From: Ensifer adhaerens
Lineage (GTDB): Bacteria > Pseudomonadota > Alphaproteobacteria > Rhizobiales > Rhizobiaceae
DNA length: 64,000 bases
Reading direction: 5' to 3'
Assembly (NCBI RefSeq): GCF_002007205.1
Contig: NZ_LAZS01000005.1
Coordinates: 1,364,001-1,428,000, forward strand
Position 1 is the first letter of the stretch. Every line of letters starts with the position of its first letter. Shown one piece after another: positions 8,032 to 18,346 of the stretch. The notes below the pieces were generated by a model, which was not told the DNA's origin, did no database searches, and saw only the letters and a list, made by a program, of their open reading frames with translations. A program made the translations under genes and the position numbers.

Positions 8032-9345
8032 CTAAGGTGCGTTGCGCTCCCGGCGGAGCTTCGCCCACCATTCCAGCCGCTTGCGGATCTCGCGCTCGAA
8101 CCCGCGCTCTGGCGGATCGTAGAAGGTCTTCCGGCCCATCTTCTCCGGGAAATAGTCCTGGCCGGAAAAGGCGTCGGGTTCGTCATGGTCGTAGCGGTAG
8201 CCGTCGCCGTAGCCTTCGCCCTTCATCAACTTTGTCGGCGCGTTGAGGATATGCTTGGGCGGCAGCAGCGAACCGTTTTCTTTCGCCGCCCGCATCGCCG
8301 CCTTGTAGGCGGTGTAGACGCCGTTCGATTTCGGTGCGGTCGCGAGATAGACACAGGCCTCGGCGAGCGCCAGTTCGCCCTCGGGCGAGCCGAGATAATC
8401 ATAGGCATCCTTGGCGGCGTTGCAGACCACCAGGGCCTGCGGGTCGGCAAGGCCGATGTCCTCGACCGCCATGCGCACCAGGCGTCGCCCGAGATAGAGC
8501 GGGTCCTCACCGGCATCGAACATGCGGCAGAGATAATAGAGTGCGGCATCCGGGTCGGAACCGCGCACCGACTTGTGCAGCGCGGAGATCAGATTGTAGT
8601 GGCCGTCCTGGCCCTTGTCGTAGACCGGCGCCCGGCGCTGGACGATGTTCTGCAGGGCCGCCGCATCGAAGATCTCGTCGCGGCGCGCGGCACGCCAGAC
8701 TTCCTCGGCAAGCGTCAGCGCCGCCCGGCCGTCGCCATCGGCCATGCGGATGAGACTGGCGCGTGCATCCGCATCGAGCGGCAGTTTCTTGCCCTCGGCC
8801 TCCTCAGCGCGCGACAGCAGTTCCTCGATGCTGTCCTCGCCATGCGGCTTGAAGGTCAGCACGCGGGCTCGGGACAGAAGAGCGGCGTTGAGTTCGAAGG
8901 ACGGGTTTTCCGTCGTCGCGCCGACGAGGATGACCGTGCCGTCCTCCATGACAGGCAGGAAGCTGTCCTGCTGGGCGCGATTGAAGCGGTGGATCTCGTC
9001 GACGAAAAGCAGCGTCTGGCGGCCGGACATGCGCCGCGCTCTGGCTGCCTCAAACACTTTCTTCAGGTCGGCGACGCCGGAGAAGATCGCCGAGATCTGC
9101 TCGAAGGCGAGACCCGCCTCCCCCGAAAGCAGCCGCGCCACGGTCGTCTTGCCGGTTCCGGGCGGCCCCCAGAAGATCATCGATCCGAGCGAACCCGAAG
9201 CAATCATGCGCGACAGCACGCCGTCCTCACCGGTCAGGTGATCCTGACCGGTGACTTCGGCAAGCGTGCGCGGGCGAAGCCGGTCGGCAAGCGGCCTTGC
9301 CGAGGTCATTTCCGGTGGTTCGTGGGCGGTGAACAGATCGCTCAT
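8032..9345 (-). CDS. rarA: Replication-associated recombination protein A, AAA+ ATPase
   Basis: The 437-aa protein belongs to the RarA/MgsA/WRNIP1 family, clamp-loader-like ATPases acting at stalled replication forks. Walker A is GPPGTGKT (60-67) and Walker B ends in LLFVDEIHR (Asp116-Glu117); the sensor region GATTENPSFE follows. The C-terminal half (about 270-437) is the tetramerisation region with YDYLGSPEGELALAEA and LMKGEGYGDGYRYDHD. The start overlaps the stop of the upstream protease gene by 4 nt (ATGA). Confidence 0.95.
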   Translation of the reverse strand: MSDLFTAHEPPEMTSARPLADRLRPRTLAEVTGQDHLTGEDGVLSRMIASGSLGSMIFWGPPGTGKTTVARLLSGEAGLAFEQISAIFSGVADLKKVFEAARARRMSGRQTLLFVDEIHRFNRAQQDSFLPVMEDGTVILVGATTENPSFELNAALLSRARVLTFKPHGEDSIEELLSRAEEAEGKKLPLDADARASLIRMADGDGRAALTLAEEVWRAARRDEIFDAAALQNIVQRRAPVYDKGQDGHYNLISALHKSVRGSDPDAALYYLCRMFDAGEDPLYLGRRLVRMAVEDIGLADPQALVVCNAAKDAYDYLGSPEGELALAEACVYLATAPKSNGVYTAYKAAMRAAKENGSLLPPKHILNAPTKLMKGEGYGDGYRYDHDEPDAFSGQDYFPEKMGRKTFYDPPERGFEREIRKRLEWWAKLRRERNAP

Positions 9346-10739
9346 CGGAAGAACTGACGAATGAGCTGGCCGTCGCGCTCGATCTCGACGCGCCAGAAGG
9401 AAGCTTCGTCGGCCATCACCTCTTCCAGCGTCTTCGAGGTGTCGATCGACGTGCCGTTGACCGAGCGGACAATATCCTTCGGCTCGAGACCGATGCGGGC
9501 GGCCGGCGAGCCCCGGTTGACCTGCATGACGACGACGCCCTGCAGCGAGGTCGACATGCGCAGTTCGTCGGCAAGACGCGGCGACAGATTGGCGACGACC
9601 GCACCGGCAAAGGGGTTGCGCCCCTCGATCAGCCGTTCGTCGCGCGGCGAGGTCTCCGGCGCCCGGTCGAGCTTCAGCGCCACCTCACGCGGCTTGCCGT
9701 TTTCCGATACCGTCACCCGCGCCTCATGGCCGATGCCCACCGTCGTCAGGCGGTAGCCGAGCGCATCGGGATGTTCGACCTCGATGCCGTTGACGGCGGT
9801 GATCACCTGGCCGGGCTTGATGCCGGCCTGTTCGGCCGGTCCACCCGCCACGACGGCCGTCACCAGCGCACCGCGGGCGCGGTTGAGGCCGAGGGCCTCG
9901 GCCACTTCCGAAGTGACCGGCTCAAAGCTGGCGCCGATGAAGGGACGCACGAAGGCGCCGTTGCCACCCTCGGCCGACGCAACGAAGACCTTCACCAGAT
10001 TGGCGGGAATGGCAAAGCCGACGCCGTTCGAGCCGCCGCCCTTGGAGAAGATCGCGGTGTTGATACCGATGAGCTGACCGTTCATGTCGATGAGGCCGCC
10101 GCCGGAATTACCCGGGTTGATCGCCGCATCCGTCTGGATGAAGAAGCCGAAATCGCCCGACGAGACCTGGTTGCGTGCGAGCGCCGACACGATGCCGCTG
10201 GTCACCGTCTGGCCGACGCCGAAGGGGTTGCCGATCGCCAGCACGAGATCGCCGACCTCGACGGCATCGGAATCACCGAGCGGCACGATGTCGAAGGGAC
10301 CGTCCGACTGGATCTTCAAGACCGCGAGATCAAGCCGGTCGTCTTTAAGCACGATCTTGCAGGGAAACTCGCGGCCGTCCGCCAGCGCCACCTTGATGTC
10401 GTCTGCGCCCTCGATGACGTGGTTGTTGGTCACCACGATGCCGTTCTTGCCGACGATCACGCCGGAACCGAGCGAGGACTGCTTCTCCGAGCGGTTCGGC
10501 ATGCGCTGGCCGAAGAACTCCTCGAAGAAGGGATCGCCGGAGAAGATCGAGCGGCGCTCGACGACCCGTTCCGCATAAACGTTGACGACGGCATTTGCCG
10601 TCTGCTTGACGAGCGGCGAAAAGGAAAGCTGCATTTCGGTACGCGACTGCGGAACCGTCTTGGCCTCCTGGGCCAATGCCGGACAGGCGAGAGAAACAGC
10701 GATGACGAGCGAAACAAGCGCTCTTCGACCAACGATCAT
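9342..10739 (-). CDS. Deg-family periplasmic serine protease (DegP/DegQ type, two PDZ domains)
   Basis: The 465-aa protein has a Sec signal peptide ending at ALAQ (about residue 24). The trypsin-like domain carries His107 (TNNHVIEG), Asp137 (DRLDLAVL) and Ser212 (NPGNSGGG). Two PDZ domains follow, at roughly 255-345 and 370-460. Such proteases degrade or refold damaged envelope proteins. ATG 10739 is preferred to 10748 because the AGGAG lies 10 nt upstream of it but only 1-2 nt from the earlier ATG. It overlaps rarA by 4 nt and diverges from msrP. Confidence 0.93.
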   Translation of the reverse strand: MIVGRRALVSLVIAVSLACPALAQEAKTVPQSRTEMQLSFSPLVKQTANAVVNVYAERVVERRSIFSGDPFFEEFFGQRMPNRSEKQSSLGSGVIVGKNGIVVTNNHVIEGADDIKVALADGREFPCKIVLKDDRLDLAVLKIQSDGPFDIVPLGDSDAVEVGDLVLAIGNPFGVGQTVTSGIVSALARNQVSSGDFGFFIQTDAAINPGNSGGGLIDMNGQLIGINTAIFSKGGGSNGVGFAIPANLVKVFVASAEGGNGAFVRPFIGASFEPVTSEVAEALGLNRARGALVTAVVAGGPAEQAGIKPGQVITAVNGIEVEHPDALGYRLTTVGIGHEARVTVSENGKPREVALKLDRAPETSPRDERLIEGRNPFAGAVVANLSPRLADELRMSTSLQGVVVMQVNRGSPAARIGLEPKDIVRSVNGTSIDTSKTLEEVMADEASFWRVEIERDGQLIRQFFR

Positions 10740-10937
10740 GTAATGCATTCTCCTATTCGTCGCGGCTACGTTCAGATAGGATTTCGTGGGAAAAAAGGCA
10801 AATGTTGGCGCAAGATACGCAAAGGCGTCCGCTTCACGCGCTATGCACGAAAACGTGGTTTCAAACCCCTTTCACGGTGATCGAAAGTCTGGTGAGTTCA
10901 TAAAAGACAAAGCTCATAAATCGCTTCGGAAAAAACC

Positions 10938-11879
10938 ATGCCATCTTACCGCCTGCCGCGAATCGTTTCCTCCGAAATCACTCCGGAGGCCATCTTCCTC
11001 AACCGCCGCACCTTCCTCGGGGCTGCTGCCGGCGGCGCGCTGCTTGCGGGCAGTGGCACGGGGCTAGCGGCCACCCTCAGCGCCTCCAAGAGCAAATACA
11101 CCGTCGACGAAGACATGACGCCTGAGGCCGATGTCACGAGCTACAACAATTTCTATGAGTTCGGGACCGGCAAAGGCGATCCCGCTGCCAATTCGGGCAG
11201 CTTCAAACCGACGCCCTGGACGGTGAAGGTCGATGGCCTCGTCGGCAAGCCGAAGGAATTCGGGCTCGAGGAGCTGCTGGCGTTCCCGATCGAGGAGCGC
11301 GTCTATCGCATGCGCTGCGTCGAGGCCTGGTCGATGGTCATTCCCTGGACCGGATTTCAGCTCTCGGCCCTCCTCGACAAGGTCGAGCCGCTTGGCAGCG
11401 CCAAATATGTCTCGTTCGAAACCGTGGTGCGCCCGTCCGAAATGCCGGGACAATCCGGCTTCTTCCAGCCGCTGCCCTGGCCCTATCGCGAGGGGTTGAG
11501 GCTCGACGAGGCCCGTCACCCGCTGACGCTCCTGTCCGTCGGCGTCTACGGCAAGACGCTTCCCAGCCAGAACGGCGCTCCTGTTCGGCTGGTCACCCCC
11601 TGGAAATACGGTTTCAAGGGAATCAAATCGATCGTGCGGATTTCGCTGACGGAAACACAGCCGCCCTCGACCTGGAACCTCTCGGCCCCCAACGAGTACG
11701 GCTTCTTTGCCAACGTCAATCCGGCGGTCGATCACCCGCGCTGGAGCCAGGCAACGGAAAACCGCATCGGCGGTGGCGGCTTCTTCGGTTCCAACCGGCG
11801 CGACACCCTGCCCTTCAACGGCTATGCCGACGAGGTGGCAAGCCTCTATGCCGGCATGGATCTGAGAGCGAACTACTGA
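10938..11879 (+). CDS. msrP: Periplasmic protein-methionine-sulfoxide reductase catalytic subunit
   Basis: This 313-aa molybdopterin protein (formerly YedY) reduces oxidised methionine in periplasmic proteins. The N-terminus has a twin-arginine signal ([13 protein letters not shown], Arg23-Arg24), consistent with export of the folded cofactor-containing protein. The molybdenum-ligating residue is Cys127 in [11 protein letters not shown]. The C-terminal [13 protein letters not shown] motif is conserved in the family. The gene is followed 2 nt later by its membrane partner msrQ. Confidence 0.95.
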   Translation: MPSYRLPRIVSSEITPEAIFLNRRTFLGAAAGGALLAGSGTGLAATLSASKSKYTVDEDMTPEADVTSYNNFYEFGTGKGDPAANSGSFKPTPWTVKVDGLVGKPKEFGLEELLAFPIEERVYRMRCVEAWSMVIPWTGFQLSALLDKVEPLGSAKYVSFETVVRPSEMPGQSGFFQPLPWPYREGLRLDEARHPLTLLSVGVYGKTLPSQNGAPVRLVTPWKYGFKGIKSIVRISLTETQPPSTWNLSAPNEYGFFANVNPAVDHPRWSQATENRIGGGGFFGSNRRDTLPFNGYADEVASLYAGMDLRANY

Positions 11880-11881
11880 TC

Positions 11882-12535
11882 ATGCCCCGCCTGCCCTCGC
11901 TTCCGAAACGCTATCATTCGGCCTCGGTCTGGGGGCTCTATGGCCTCGGCCTGCTGCCCGCCGCCTACGCCTTCTATCTCGGCGCCACAGGGCGCCTGCC
12001 CGGAAATCCGGTCAAGGAGTTCGAACACCTGCTCGGCCTCTGGGCATTGCGTTTCCTCGTGGCGACGCTGGCAATCTCGCCGATCCGCGATCTCTTCGGT
12101 ATCAACTGGCTACGCTACCGCCGGGCGCTGGGTCTGCTCGCCTTCTATTACGTGCTGATGCACTTCCTGGCTTACATGCTGCTTGATCAGCGGCTGAACG
12201 TCCCGGCAATCTTCGCCGACATCGCCCGTCGCCCGTTCATCACGATCGGCATGGCGGCCTTGGCCATGCTGATCCCGCTGGCACTGACCTCCAACAACTG
12301 GTCGATCCGCAGGCTTGGCGCGCGGTGGAACACGCTGCACCGGCTTGCCTATGTGATCGCCGCCGCCGGCGCGTTGCATTTCGCCATGGCGGTCAAGGTG
12401 GTCGGGCCAGAGCAGATGCTCTATCTCGGCCTGGTCGCCGTGCTGCTTTCCTGGCGACTGGTGCGCAAGCCGTATCTACGGCGCAAGCGGCAGGAGGCCA
12501 ACGCGCCGGCAAGGACGGCCGCCGGAAGAGCCTGA
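11882..12535 (+). CDS. msrQ: Haem-binding membrane subunit of the MsrPQ system
   Basis: The 217-aa integral membrane protein has about six helices of the ferric-reductase-like fold. Candidate haem ligands are the histidines in YYVLMHFLAYM, NTLHRLAY and GALHFAM. MsrQ passes electrons from the quinone pool or from flavin reductase to MsrP in the periplasm. The ATG lies 2 nt after the msrP stop, so expression is probably coupled. Confidence 0.94.
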   Translation: MPRLPSLPKRYHSASVWGLYGLGLLPAAYAFYLGATGRLPGNPVKEFEHLLGLWALRFLVATLAISPIRDLFGINWLRYRRALGLLAFYYVLMHFLAYMLLDQRLNVPAIFADIARRPFITIGMAALAMLIPLALTSNNWSIRRLGARWNTLHRLAYVIAAAGALHFAMAVKVVGPEQMLYLGLVAVLLSWRLVRKPYLRRKRQEANAPARTAAGRA

Positions 12536-12641
12536 GGCGTTCATCGCCCTATCTGAATATCGACCATCCACGGCATTTCGACGAAACCGCGGACTGACGA
12601 ACGCGCCATCAAACGCACGTCTGAACGATAGGCCCAAAGAA

Positions 12642-12674
12642 AAAGCGGCCGGGTGACGAACACCCGGCCGCTTT
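12642..12674 (-). terminator. Terminator at the end of the S10-spc-alpha series
   Basis: AAAGCGGCCGGGTG pairs perfectly with CACCCGGCCGCTTT over 14 bp around a 5-nt loop. On the minus strand the stem is followed by TTTCTTT, after the rplQ stop at 12697. It may also stop msrQ transcripts from the other side. Confidence 0.9.
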
Positions 12675-12696
12675 GATTTCAATGCCTTCGATCGGC

Positions 12697-13122
12697 TTAG
12701 GCTGCTTCAGCAGCTTCGGCTTCAGCGGCAACGCGAGCGCGGTCAGCAGCGCCCTTGGCGTCGACGTCGCGGTCAACGAATTCGATGACGGCGAGAGCGG
12801 CGTTGTCGCCGTGGCGGAAGCCGGCCTTCATGATGCGCAGGTAGCCGCCGTTGCGGGTGGCGTAACGCGATGCGATCGTGTCGAACAGCTTGGCAACGAC
12901 AGCGGCGTCGCGGATCTGCGAGATCGCCTGGCGGCGAGCGTGCAGGTCACCGCGCTTGCCGAGCGTGACGAGCTTCTCGACGATCGGGCGGATTTCCTTG
13001 GCCTTCGGCAGCGTCGTAACGATCTGCTCGTGCTGGATCAGCGAGGCTGCCATGTTGGCAAACATCGCCTTGCGGTGGCTGGCGGTTCTATTCAGCTTGC
13101 GGCCGGCTTTACCGTGGCGCAT
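12697..13122 (-). CDS. rplQ: 50S ribosomal protein L17
   Basis: The 141-aa protein starts [13 protein letters not shown], the universal L17 N-terminus, and contains the conserved core [21 protein letters not shown]. The last 20 residues are an acidic, alanine-rich tail beyond the bacterial core length. It is the last gene of the alpha operon, 44 nt after rpoA, followed by a strong terminator. Confidence 0.97.
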   Translation of the reverse strand: MRHGKAGRKLNRTASHRKAMFANMAASLIQHEQIVTTLPKAKEIRPIVEKLVTLGKRGDLHARRQAISQIRDAAVVAKLFDTIASRYATRNGGYLRIMKAGFRHGDNAALAVIEFVDRDVDAKGAADRARVAAEAEAAEAA

Positions 13123-13166
13123 GGCTATTCTCCTTCACTTGCAGGCATTCGCCCGCAGTCTAATGG

Positions 13167-14177
13167 TTAGTATTGGTCTTCGTAACGCTTGGCGAGATCT
13201 TCGATGTTCTCAGGCGGCCAGGACGGCACTTCCATGCCGAGGTGCAGGCCCATGGAAGCGAGAACTTCCTTGATTTCGTTCAGCGACTTGCGACCAAAAT
13301 TCGGCGTGCGGAGCATTTCTGCTTCGGTCTTCTGAATGAGGTCGCCGATGTAGACGATGTTGTCGTTCTTCAGGCAGTTGGCCGAACGGACCGAAAGTTC
13401 CAGTTCGTCGACCTTCTTGAGAAGCGCCGGATTGAAGGCGAGTTCGGTAACTGCCTCTTCCTCTGCTTCCTTCTGCGGTTCGTCGAAGTTGACGAAGACC
13501 GACAGCTGGTCCTGAAGGATGCGGGCCGCAAATGCGATCGCATCTTCACCGGTGACGGAACCGTCCGTCTCGATGGACATCGTCAGCTTGTCGTAGTCAA
13601 GAACCTGGCCTTCACGGGTGTTTTCCACCTTGTAGGACACTTTCTTGACCGGCGAGTACAGGCTGTCGACCGGGATCAGGCCGATCGGAGCATCTTCCGA
13701 ACGGTTGCGATCAGCCGGCACGTAGCCCTTGCCGTTGTTGACGGTGAACTCCATGCGGATCTCAGCGCCCTCGTCGAGGGTGCAGATCACATGGTTCGGG
13801 TTGAGGATTTCGATATCGCCAACCGTCTGGATGTCACCGGCGGTAACAACGCCCGGACCCTGCTTGCGCACGACCATGCGCTTTGCGTCGTCGCCATCCA
13901 TCTTGATGGCGATTTCCTTGATGTTGAGCACGATGTCCGTCACGTCTTCCCGGACGCCCGGGATAGAGGAGAACTCGTGCAGGACGCCGTCGATCTGCAC
14001 TGCGGTGACAGCAGCACCGCGCAGCGACGACAAGAGAACGCGGCGGAGCGCGTTGCCGAGGGTCAGACCAAAGCCGCGCTCAAGCGGTTCCGCAACCAGC
14101 GTTGCCTTGGTGCGGCCGGAGGAGACGAACTCCACCTTGTTCGGCTTGATCAGTTCCTGCCAATTCTTCTGGATCAT
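13167..14177 (-). CDS. rpoA: DNA-directed RNA polymerase subunit alpha
   Basis: The 336-aa protein has the N-terminal assembly domain (about 1-235, with [20 protein letters not shown]) and the C-terminal DNA- and activator-binding domain (about 250-320, with [19 protein letters not shown]). ATG 14177 begins [14 protein letters not shown], the family start. It is preferred to the longer frame from 14219 because GGAAGG precedes it. It lies between rpsK and rplQ, as in other Alphaproteobacteria. Confidence 0.97.
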   Translation of the reverse strand: MIQKNWQELIKPNKVEFVSSGRTKATLVAEPLERGFGLTLGNALRRVLLSSLRGAAVTAVQIDGVLHEFSSIPGVREDVTDIVLNIKEIAIKMDGDDAKRMVVRKQGPGVVTAGDIQTVGDIEILNPNHVICTLDEGAEIRMEFTVNNGKGYVPADRNRSEDAPIGLIPVDSLYSPVKKVSYKVENTREGQVLDYDKLTMSIETDGSVTGEDAIAFAARILQDQLSVFVNFDEPQKEAEEEAVTELAFNPALLKKVDELELSVRSANCLKNDNIVYIGDLIQKTEAEMLRTPNFGRKSLNEIKEVLASMGLHLGMEVPSWPPENIEDLAKRYEDQY

Positions 14178-14280
14178 GTTTTCTGCCTTCCGTTCGTTGC
14201 CACCATCCAATCGTGACAACCGAGCCCCGAAGACCGGGAGAGAGCGGACGCCCCCTCACCGGCATGTTGAATGCAAATGA

Positions 14281-14670
14281 TCAGACGCGGCGCTTCTTGC
14301 GCGGACGGCAACCGTTGTGCGGGATCGGGGTCACATCGCGGATCGAGGTGATCATGAAGCCCGCAGCCTGCAGCGCGCGAAGAGCGGATTCACGGCCGGA
14401 ACCCGGACCGCAAACTTCGACTTCCAGCGACTTCATGCCGTGTTCCTGGGCCTTCTTGGCGCAGTCTTCAGCGGCGATCTGTGCGGCAAACGGGGTCGAC
14501 TTACGCGAACCCTTGAAACCCTTGGCACCGGCAGACGACCAGGCAATGGCGTTGCCCTGTGCGTCGGTGATGGTGATCATGGTGTTGTTGAACGACGAAT
14601 TGACGTGTGCAACGCCAGACGTGATGTTCTTGCGTTCGCGACGGCGAACGCGGGTGGCTTCCTTGGCCAT
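14281..14670 (-). CDS. rpsK: 30S ribosomal protein S11
   Basis: The 129-aa protein carries the S11 signature [18 protein letters not shown] near the N-terminus and the conserved end [18 protein letters not shown]11 sits on the platform of the small subunit near the mRNA exit. It follows rpsM after an unusually long gap for this series (226 nt) that contains a stem-loop. Confidence 0.97.
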
Positions 14671-14849
14671 AGGATCCCTTTCTTAGATCTCTGCACCGCC
14701 GTAATTCCAGCGGCTCCACCGGGAAAAGGATTTGACGTCCCCTGCCCTGCATCTTCATTTCTCGCAGAACGGAACCCCGTGCTGCGAACTTGCCATCCGA
14801 CCGGACCGGCCGAACAAAGGTCGGGCGAACGCCCTTCCAAACTGCAAAA

Positions 14850-14876
14850 GGAGGCCGGTGTTTGACACCAGCCTCC
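14850..14876 (-). terminator. Stem-loop with U-run between rpsM and rpsK
   Basis: On the minus strand GGAGGCTGGTGT pairs with ACACCGGCCTCC over 12 bp, including one T-G wobble, around a 3-nt loop, then TTTTGC follows. On the plus strand the wobble becomes a C-A mismatch, so the structure fits the minus-strand RNA. It starts 20 nt after the rpsM stop and may be an attenuator or processing signal. Confidence 0.55.
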
Positions 14877-14896
14877 CAATCTCCCTCTTCGGGAAA

Positions 14897-15265
14897 TTAC
14901 TTCTTCTTACCGGCAATCGCCTTCGCCGGACCCTTGCGGGTGCGGGCGTTGGTGTGGGTGCGCTGACCGCGAACCGGCAGGCCGCGACGGTGACGCAGGC
15001 CACGGTAGCAGCCGAGGTCCATCAGGCGCTTGATGTTCATCGAGGTCTCGCGACGCAGGTCACCTTCGACCTGGTAGTCGCGGTCGATCGTTTCGCGGAT
15101 CTGCAGGACTTCAGCGTCCGTCAGCTGATGCACGCGACGATCAGCCGGGATACCGACCTTCTCGATGATTTCCTGTGCGAATTTCGGGCCGATCCCGTGA
15201 ATGTAGGTCAGCGCGATAACTACGCGCTTCGCCGTCGGGATGTTGACGCCAGCGATACGTGCCAC
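14897..15265 (-). CDS. rpsM: 30S ribosomal protein S13, GTG start
   Basis: The 122-aa protein begins (V/M)[14 protein letters not shown] and ends with the basic [23 protein letters not shown] tail segment typical of S13, which contacts the P-site tRNA and bridges the subunits. The start is GTG at 15265, with AAGGAGA 7 nt upstream. The longer ATG frame from 15301 would include the ribosome binding site and is rejected. Confidence 0.95.
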   Translation of the reverse strand: MARIAGVNIPTAKRVVIALTYIHGIGPKFAQEIIEKVGIPADRRVHQLTDAEVLQIRETIDRDYQVEGDLRRETSMNIKRLMDLGCYRGLRHRRGLPVRGQRTHTNARTRKGPAKAIAGKKK

Positions 15266-15497
15266 GTCTATTCTCCTTGCGTTCCAGTTGCCATCCGGCA
15301 ATAGGTGCTTCGTTACGCGACCTCGAAGAGCCGCACGTTGATTGAGGTTCGAGACACGTCAAAAACGACCGTACCCGGACTTCATTTTCTTTGAAGACCG
15401 CGCCGATCGCTCTCATGTCGCGAGTTGGCGCTGTCTTTGGCGGAATCGGCCGGAAAAGTCAACTCCCCGGTGGTTCCTTTTCGGCAAAGACCAGTGT

Positions 15498-16076
15498 CTA
15501 AGCCAGAATCTTCTCGATCTCGGCAGTGACGGTGTTCACTTCCGCCATGCCATCAACCGTTCTGAGCTGCCCCGTTCCGGCGTAGTGCTCAGACAGCGGC
15601 GCCGTCTTTTCACGGTACTCGGTCAGCCGGCGCTTGAAAGCCTCCGGATTGTCGTCCGAGCGGACGGTGCCACCGGCTGCGATGGTTTCCGCTACGCGAT
15701 TCTCCATCCGCTTTACAAGGGCTGCTTCGTCGACCTTGAGCTCGATCACGGCGTCGAGCTTCAAGCCCTTGCCGTCCAGCATCTTGCCGAGCGCGATCGC
15801 CTGCGGAACGGTGCGCGGATACCCATCGAGGATGAAACCCTTTGCACAGTCCGCCTGATCGATGCGATCCGACACGATTTCGTTGACGATCTCATCGGAT
15901 ACCAGCTGACCGGCATCCATGACCGCCTTGGCACGCTTGCCGACCTCGGTCGCCTGGGCGACGGCCGCCCGCAGCATATCTCCTGTGGAAAGCTGCGGAA
16001 TGCCGTATCTCTCCGTCAGAAGCTTGGCCTGTGTCCCCTTGCCAGCGCCCGGCGGTCCCAAAAAAATCAGTCTCAT
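15498..16076 (-). CDS. adk: Adenylate kinase (short-lid form)
   Basis: The 192-aa enzyme interconverts ATP+AMP and 2 ADP. The P-loop is [12 protein letters not shown] near the N-terminus, the AMP-binding region contains [12 protein letters not shown], and DGYPRT precedes the lid. The length shows the short lid typical of many Alphaproteobacteria. Its start overlaps the secY stop by 4 nt, a linkage shared with many spc operons. Confidence 0.96.
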   Translation of the reverse strand: MRLIFLGPPGAGKGTQAKLLTERYGIPQLSTGDMLRAAVAQATEVGKRAKAVMDAGQLVSDEIVNEIVSDRIDQADCAKGFILDGYPRTVPQAIALGKMLDGKGLKLDAVIELKVDEAALVKRMENRVAETIAAGGTVRSDDNPEAFKRRLTEYREKTAPLSEHYAGTGQLRTVDGMAEVNTVTAEIEKILA

Positions 16077-17413
16077 CGTCCCCTCTTTCCTCCGCGCAGC
16101 TTCGACTTCTTGATCAGCCCCTCATATTGCTGTGCGATGAGGTGGCCCTGGATCTGTGCTACCGTATCAAGGGTGACGCTGACAACAATCAAAAGCGACG
16201 TACCACCAAGGTAGAACGGCACGCCGGTCTGAGAAATCAGAACTTCCGGCAAAATGCAGACGAAGATCAGGTAGGCCGCGCCGATCACGGTGATGCGCGT
16301 CAGGACGTAATCGATGTATTCCGCGGTGCGCTCGCCCGGACGAATGCCCGGAATGAAGCCGCCATGCTTCTTCAGATTGTCGGCCGTGTCCTTCGGATTG
16401 AAGACGATCGCAGTGTAGAAGAAGGCGAAGAACGCGATCATCGCACCGTAGAGCACCATGTAGAGCGGCTGGCCGTGCGCAAGCGCGCCAACAATGGTGG
16501 TCGCCCACCCCGGCAGCGTCGCCGTGTTGGCGAAACCAGCAAGCGTTGCCGGCAGCAGCAGGAGCGACGAGGCGAAGATCGCCGGGATGACGCCCGAGGT
16601 GTTGAGCTTCAGCGGCAGGTGCGAGGTGTCGCCCTGGAACATGCGGTTGCCGACCTGGCGCTTCGGATACTGGATCAGAAGCCGCCGCTGCGCACGCTCG
16701 ACGAAAACGATAAGCGCGATGACGCCGACGACCATGACGATGATCGCGAGGATCAGCGGGGTGGACAGAGCGCCGGTGCGGCCGAGTTCGAGCGTGCCTG
16801 CAAGAGCCGTCGGCAGATGCGCGACGATGCCGGCGAAAATGATCAGCGAGATGCCGTTGCCGATACCGCGCGAGGTGATCTGTTCGCCGAGCCACATCAG
16901 GAACATCGTGCCGCCGAGCAGCGAGATGACCGTGGAAATACGGAAAAACCAACCTGGATCGTTCACAAGGCCGCTGCCGCTCTCGAGGCCGACGGCGATG
17001 GCATAAGCCTGCGCCGTGCCGAGAAGCACCGTGCCGTAGCGGGTATACTGGTTGATGATCTTGCGGCCCTGCTCGCCTTCCTTCTTCAGCTGTTCCAGCG
17101 CCGGAACGACTGACGTCATGAGCTGAACGATGATCGAGGCAGAGATATAGGGCATAATGCCGAGCGCGAAGATCGCCATGCGCTCAACCGCACCGCCCGA
17201 AAACATGTTGAAGAGGCCGAGGATGCCGCCGCTCTGGCCGCGGAATGCCTGGGCAAACGCTTCCGGGTTAAGACCGGGCAGCGGGATATAGGTGCCAAGA
17301 CGGTAAACCAGAAGCGCACCAAGCGTGAACCAAAGACGTTTCTTCAGATCTTCCGCCTTGGCGAAAGTCGAGAAATTCAGGTTCGAGGCGAGCTGTTCCG
17401 CTGCAGAAGCCAT
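16073..17413 (-). CDS. secY: Preprotein translocase subunit SecY
   Basis: The 446-aa protein forms the ten-helix protein-conducting channel of the inner membrane. SecY landmarks are [13 protein letters not shown] after helix 1, the plug-region sequence [27 protein letters not shown], and the late cytosolic segment [17 protein letters not shown]. It is separated from rplO by 233 nt that contain a terminator-like hairpin, so it may have a promoter of its own. Confidence 0.97.
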   Translation of the reverse strand: MASAAEQLASNLNFSTFAKAEDLKKRLWFTLGALLVYRLGTYIPLPGLNPEAFAQAFRGQSGGILGLFNMFSGGAVERMAIFALGIMPYISASIIVQLMTSVVPALEQLKKEGEQGRKIINQYTRYGTVLLGTAQAYAIAVGLESGSGLVNDPGWFFRISTVISLLGGTMFLMWLGEQITSRGIGNGISLIIFAGIVAHLPTALAGTLELGRTGALSTPLILAIIVMVVGVIALIVFVERAQRRLLIQYPKRQVGNRMFQGDTSHLPLKLNTSGVIPAIFASSLLLLPATLAGFANTATLPGWATTIVGALAHGQPLYMVLYGAMIAFFAFFYTAIVFNPKDTADNLKKHGGFIPGIRPGERTAEYIDYVLTRITVIGAAYLIFVCILPEVLISQTGVPFYLGGTSLLIVVSVTLDTVAQIQGHLIAQQYEGLIKKSKLRGGKRGR

Positions 17414-17600
17414 GCAATTCTCCGCGTACCAAATCTCGGAATCAGCGGGAACACCCGGTCCGTTCCGGAAGGACTAACTTTTCGTCTTGAAAACCGGACG
17501 CGAGGCGATTGTGACTGCAATCGGATGCCTCACCGTGGTTTCCGCTATGTCCGCCGCGGCGAGCGATTCGCGCTTGCGGACGTGAGGCTCACATATGGGA

Positions 17601-17635
17601 GCAAAACCGCCCGGAGTGAAGCACCCCGGGCGGTT
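17601..17635 (-). terminator. Terminator-like hairpin between rplO and secY
   Basis: On the minus strand AACCGCCCGG pairs with CCGGGCGGTT over 10 bp, with an inner GTG/CAC extension, followed by TTTTGC. It begins 12 nt after the rplO stop and should end or attenuate the spc transcript before secY. Confidence 0.7.
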
Positions 17636-17646
17636 CATCAATAATA

Positions 17647-18117
17647 TTATTCAGCAGCCGCTGCGAGCAGCTTGATCGAGCCGCCAGCCTTTTCGATCTT
17701 CTCGATCGCCGACTTGGAGGCACCGGCAACTTCGAGCGAAACCTTCGCCTTCAGTTCGCCGTCGGCCAGAACGCGGACGCCGTCCTTTTCGCGACGGATA
17801 ACGCCGGCAGCCTTGAGGGCAGCTGCGTCAACGGTCTTGGAAGCGTCGAGCTTCTTGGCGTCGATTGCCGTCTGGATACGGCCGAGCGACACGACAACAA
17901 ACTGCGAAGCGAAGATGTTGTTGAAGCCGCGCTTCGGCAGACGACGGTAGATCGGCATCTGGCCGCCTTCGAAGCCGTTGATGGCGACGCCCGAACGGGC
18001 CTTCTGACCCTTCACACCGCGACCGGCGGTCTTGCCGGAGCCCGAGCCGATACCACGGCCAAGACGCTTACGGCTGTGGGTCGAGCCTTCGTTGTCCTTG
18101 ATTTCATTCAGTTTCAT
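17647..18117 (-). CDS. rplO: 50S ribosomal protein L15
   Basis: The 156-aa protein has the glycine-rich N-terminus [22 protein letters not shown] and [18 protein letters not shown], both diagnostic of L15, a late assembly protein of the large subunit. It follows rpmD by 13 nt. Confidence 0.97.
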   Translation of the reverse strand: MKLNEIKDNEGSTHSRKRLGRGIGSGSGKTAGRGVKGQKARSGVAINGFEGGQMPIYRRLPKRGFNNIFASQFVVVSLGRIQTAIDAKKLDASKTVDAAALKAAGVIRREKDGVRVLADGELKAKVSLEVAGASKSAIEKIEKAGGSIKLLAAAAE

Positions 18118-18130
18118 GAGCTTATCCCCC

Positions 18131-18334
18131 TCACTTCTCGTCGACGACGCGAACGAGGTGCTGGACGGTCCGGATCATGCCGCGGACAGACGGGGTGTCT
18201 TCCAGCGTGCGAACCCGGTGCATCTTGTTGAGGCCCAGGCCGATGAGCGTCTGACGCTGCGAGGCCGGGCGGCGAATGGGGCTACCGATCTGCTCGACGG
18301 TAACCGTCTTCTTTGCAACTTCTTTCTTAGCCAT
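18131..18334 (-). CDS. rpmD: 50S ribosomal protein L30
   Basis: The 67-aa protein contains [19 protein letters not shown] followed by [20 protein letters not shown], the L30 core. A short lysine-rich N-terminal extension precedes it. It sits between rpsE and rplO with gaps of 12 and 13 nt. Confidence 0.96.
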   Translation of the reverse strand: MAKKEVAKKTVTVEQIGSPIRRPASQRQTLIGLGLNKMHRVRTLEDTPSVRGMIRTVQHLVRVVDEK

Positions 18335-18346
18335 CTGTCAGCTCCC

